Assembly (NCBI RefSeq): GCF_017498565.1
Contig: NZ_CP071794.1
Span: 1,736,001 to 1,800,000 of the forward strand
DNA: 64,000 nt
Source of the DNA: Parasphingorhabdus cellanae
GTDB lineage: Bacteria > Pseudomonadota > Alphaproteobacteria > Sphingomonadales > Sphingomonadaceae
Direction: 5' to 3'
The number at the start of each line of letters is the position of its first letter. Within the stretch, counting starts at the first letter, position 1. Shown here piece by piece: positions 62,054 through 64,000 of the stretch. The notes beneath the pieces were generated by a model. That model was not told the origin of the DNA, made no database searches, and was given only the letters and a program-made list of their open reading frames with translations. The position numbers were made by a program, and so were the translations under genes.

Positions 62054-62270
62054 CCTCAAGCGCCGGGCGCGGGCATCCGCCCGCTTGGCTTTCCTCGCAT
62101 AAGCTCGGGCGCGCGGTCGCGCTTGCCGACGCGATGCGTCGGTTCAGCGCGACACTAAACGCTTCGTTTGAGACCATATAACCGAGCGCAGCGAAGGCAA
62201 GGCCGACCGGCCGCCGCGCCTTATTGGCGCCTAGCCAAGGCGACGGATGTCGCCGCCCGGCGCCTGAGGT
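62054..62270. repeat. family B repeat, full copy B5
   Basis: 217 bp. Left end CCTCAAGCGCCGGGCGCGGG, right end CGCCCGGCGCCTGAGGT. Left hairpin GCGGGC-ATCC-GCCCGC (62069-62084); right hairpin GGCGAC-GGAT-GTCGCC (62239-62254), a different but fully paired stem. Confidence 0.88.
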
Positions 62271-62375
62271 TCAATAAAAACTCCCGCGCCCGGCGCCTGA
62301 GGTTAAAAAGAAGACGCCCGCGCCCGGCGCTTGAGGTTCAATAAAAAACGCGCCTGAGGGCTCAATAAAGACTCC
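62261..62375. repeat. tandem stubs of family B right end
   Basis: The terminal motif CGCC/TTGAGG plus T/C and an A-rich spacer recurs at 62261, 62294, 62328 and 62351 (spacings 33, 34, 23 bp). The first three are preceded by GCCCGGCG. This looks like serial insertion or slippage at the repeat end. Confidence 0.75.
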
Positions 62376-62381
62376 TCCTTC

Positions 62382-62564
62382 CTCTCCCCTTGAGGGAGAG
62401 GACAGTGAAGCTTGCGGCCCTGGGCTTGTCCAGGGGCGCTAGCGAAACTTGGAGAGGGGTGGGCGGCACACGCAAAGGGCTGCGATTGTCGCTCCCCCCC
62501 CTCTCTAAGACTTGCTAGGCAGCAAGCTGCCAAGCCAAGTCTTTTCTCTCCCTCAAGGGGAGAG
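62382..62564. repeat. family A repeat, copy A4
   Basis: 183 bp, same 19-nt inverted ends; about 14 bp longer than the others because of a small insert (GCTTGTCCAGGGG) in the interior. It ends 2 bp from the portal stop codon. Confidence 0.85.
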
Positions 62565-62566
62565 AA

Positions 62567-63703
62567 TCATAAACCCAACATCGCCCGCTTTTCCTCCGGC
62601 GACAGAAAATCCGCCGCGCTCACTTGGCTCCACAACCGTTCGCGGTCCTCGGACAGCGCCGGGATCTGATCGCGGTCCACCGCCAGACCCGCATCCTCTC
62701 CCCAAGCCCTCAGCGCACCCGACAGCCCGTCCAAAATCTTCCCTGCTAGCGGCAATATCGTCAGCCGCCACAGCGCGCGATTGGCCTCGCGGTAGTTCGC
62801 ATAGCTATTATCCCCCGGCAGGCCGAGCAGCATCGGCGGCACACCAAAGGCCAGCGCAATTTCCCGCGCGGCGGCCGCTTTCAGCGCGACAAAATCCATA
62901 TCCGCCGGGGTCATGCTCATGCTTTGCCATTTCAGCCCGCCTTCGAGCAGCATCGGCCGCCCCGCATTGCCCGAACCAGCAAAGCTCGCCTCCATCTCGG
63001 CCTTGAGCCGGTCAAACTGATCCGCCGACAGCGCCGATCCATCCGGGCCGGGATCGAACACCAACGCCCCTGAGGGCCGCGCGGCATTGTCGAGCAATGC
63101 CTTGTTCCACTGCGCCGCCGCATTGTGCACCGCCACCGCCTTGGCCGCGGCGCCAAGACAGCCGAGGCCATAATGGTCGTCGGTGGGGTGAAAGGCCTTG
63201 ATGTGGATGATCGCCGGACGGCCCATCGCATCCTGCGCGGCCAAGCGGGTCTGATGCTCGCCAGCCCGATAGGCATAAGCGGCCGGCCAGCCCTTTGCAT
63301 CCGGCTCGATCGTGATCCGGTCGGGGCGCAGGGCGAAAAGCTCGACCGGCTGGTCGTCAGCGCCGCCCAGTACCTGCACATAAGCATTGCCGTGCAGCAA
63401 CAGATGCGCCGCGATGGTTTCGAGCAGAGACTGGCCCGCGCTGGTGGCGTTGACCAAGGTCGCGACGCTATCCTCCATCGGCAAGAGCGGCGCACTACCG
63501 ATGCCCTCAGCGACGATCCGCACGGCGCGCTGCGCGACGGGGTTATTGATGTAAGCGTCGCGCACCTGTCCTTCGTAAGAATAGGGCGCCGCGCCGGTGA
63601 AAGAAGCACCGCCATAGGTACCAATATAGCTGCGCCCCAAAGGCGGCCGTGATTGTCCACCCCCGCCCTTGAAGGCGAGGGATAGGGTTTCCCAAAATTT
63701 CAT
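62567..63703 (-). CDS. GTA portal protein (g3-like, HK97 family)
   Basis: 378 aa. NPVAQRAVRIVAEGIGSAPLLP, LLLHGNAYVQVLG, IIHIKAFHPTDDHYGLG and FGVPPMLLGLPGDNSYANYREANRALWRLTILPL (in parts) are portal signatures; it ends LSPEEKRAMLGL. Forms the DNA gate of the head. The terminase gene (g2) expected upstream lies beyond the window; the 297 bp upstream are repeat B6. Confidence 0.93.
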   Translation of the reverse strand: MKFWETLSLAFKGGGGQSRPPLGRSYIGTYGGASFTGAAPYSYEGQVRDAYINNPVAQRAVRIVAEGIGSAPLLPMEDSVATLVNATSAGQSLLETIAAHLLLHGNAYVQVLGGADDQPVELFALRPDRITIEPDAKGWPAAYAYRAGEHQTRLAAQDAMGRPAIIHIKAFHPTDDHYGLGCLGAAAKAVAVHNAAAQWNKALLDNAARPSGALVFDPGPDGSALSADQFDRLKAEMEASFAGSGNAGRPMLLEGGLKWQSMSMTPADMDFVALKAAAAREIALAFGVPPMLLGLPGDNSYANYREANRALWRLTILPLAGKILDGLSGALRAWGEDAGLAVDRDQIPALSEDRERLWSQVSAADFLSPEEKRAMLGL

Positions 63704-63727
63704 GTTTTTTGATTCCTTTGTTTATTC

Positions 63728-63965
63728 CCTCAAGCGCCGGGCGCGGGCATCCGCCCGCTTGGCTTTCCTCGCATAAGCTCGGGCGCGCGGTCGCGCTTGC
63801 CTCCGCTTCGCGTCGGATCAGCGCGACCTTTTACGCCACGTCTATGAGCATCGTCCGAGCGCAGCGAGGCAAGGCCGACCGGCCGCCGCGCCTTATTGGC
63901 GCGTAGCCAAGGGCCCGGATGGGCCCGCCCGGCGCCTGAGGTTCAATAAAAAACGCGCTTGAGGT
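63728..63965. repeat. family B repeat, full copy B6 with extra end stub
   Basis: Left end at 63728 with hairpin GCGGGC-ATCC-GCCCGC (63743-63758). Right hairpin is GGGCCC-GGAT-GGGCCC (63911-63926), a third fully paired variant. CGCCTGAGGT ends at 63942 and a stub CGCTTGAGGT at 63956-63965. No gene is seen from 63704 to 64000. Confidence 0.85.
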
Positions 63966-64000
63966 TCAATAAAGACTCCCCACCCGCGGCTTGCGCCGCT

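Noticed and set aside
55284..63965. Possible CRISPR array in the repeat-rich GTA region
   Set aside because: Units are 170-220 bp, irregularly spaced, palindromic and separated by genes; no short direct repeats with unique spacers and no cas genes.
48060..64000. Complete temperate prophage
   Set aside because: No integrase, repressor, lysis or replication genes; gene order and small tail proteins match the RcGTA-type cluster, although terminase lies outside the window and cannot be checked.
1..64000. tRNA, rRNA, IS transposase or integron genes
   Set aside because: None could be recognised on either strand by reading; small RNAs cannot be excluded without covariance-model searches.

Overview
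The window looks like chromosomal DNA of an alphaproteobacterium, most likely order Sphingomonadales. This is an inference from gene content: a Rhodobacter-capsulatus-type gene transfer agent (GTA) head and tail cluster, a PEPxxWA-CTERM surface protein, a DUF2793 protein beside the GTA, a LuxR solo, and sphingomonad-like housekeeping neighbourhoods. No rRNA, tRNA, CRISPR array or transposase gene was recognised.

Layout. 1-4.3 kb: end of a MidA-type methyltransferase and an Mla-like lipid ABC transporter (lipoprotein, MCE, ATPase, permease). 4.4-12.5 kb: HAD hydrolase, cystathionine gamma-synthase-family enzyme, SLC13 transporter, PgeF, aminopeptidase N, an NAD-dependent epimerase. 12.5-22.3 kb: FAD amine-oxidase-like protein, DCC/DUF427/UbiB-kinase operon, K+ uptake pair (RCK + TrkH), D-aminoacylase-like amidohydrolase, MAPEG, EamA, threonine aldolase. 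22.4-26.2 kb: signalling cluster (winged-helix protein, LuxR solo with the canonical acyl-homoserine-lactone pocket residues, GGDEF-EAL protein). 26.2-29.7 kb: small HTH protein coupled to an atypical photolyase-like protein whose domain order appears reversed, Tag glycosylase, ICMT-like membrane methyltransferase. 29.8-41.3 kb: PQQ sugar dehydrogenase, extensin-like protein, DUF1499, GNAT, the DUF1285-NUDIX-CCA operon, SDR, PEP-CTERM protein, ParC, DUF4349 lipoprotein.

41.4-46.1 kb: purC and purS-purQ are separated by a two-gene cassette, a TbpB-like lipoprotein and a Slam-type outer-membrane translocon (type XI secretion pair). 46.1-48.5 kb: free-standing AHH-family nuclease, OmpA, DUF2793 protein.

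48.6-64 kb (minus strand): GTA genes g15 back to g3. Translationally overlapping blocks are separated by intergenic repeats of two families. Family A is about 170 bp and bounded by inverted 19-mers. Family B is about 205-220 bp; one copy has perfect 38-bp terminal inverted repeats, and a small GGAT-loop hairpin shows compensatory base changes between copies. A secreted helical-repeat protein is inserted on the opposite strand between g4 and g5. The strongest candidates for follow-up are the covarying repeats in the GTA cluster, the T11SS cassette inside the purine operon, the rearranged photolyase, the lone AHH nuclease and the antisense insert. Start codons were chosen by hand from overlaps, ribosome-binding sites and family alignment; GC remarks are by eye.
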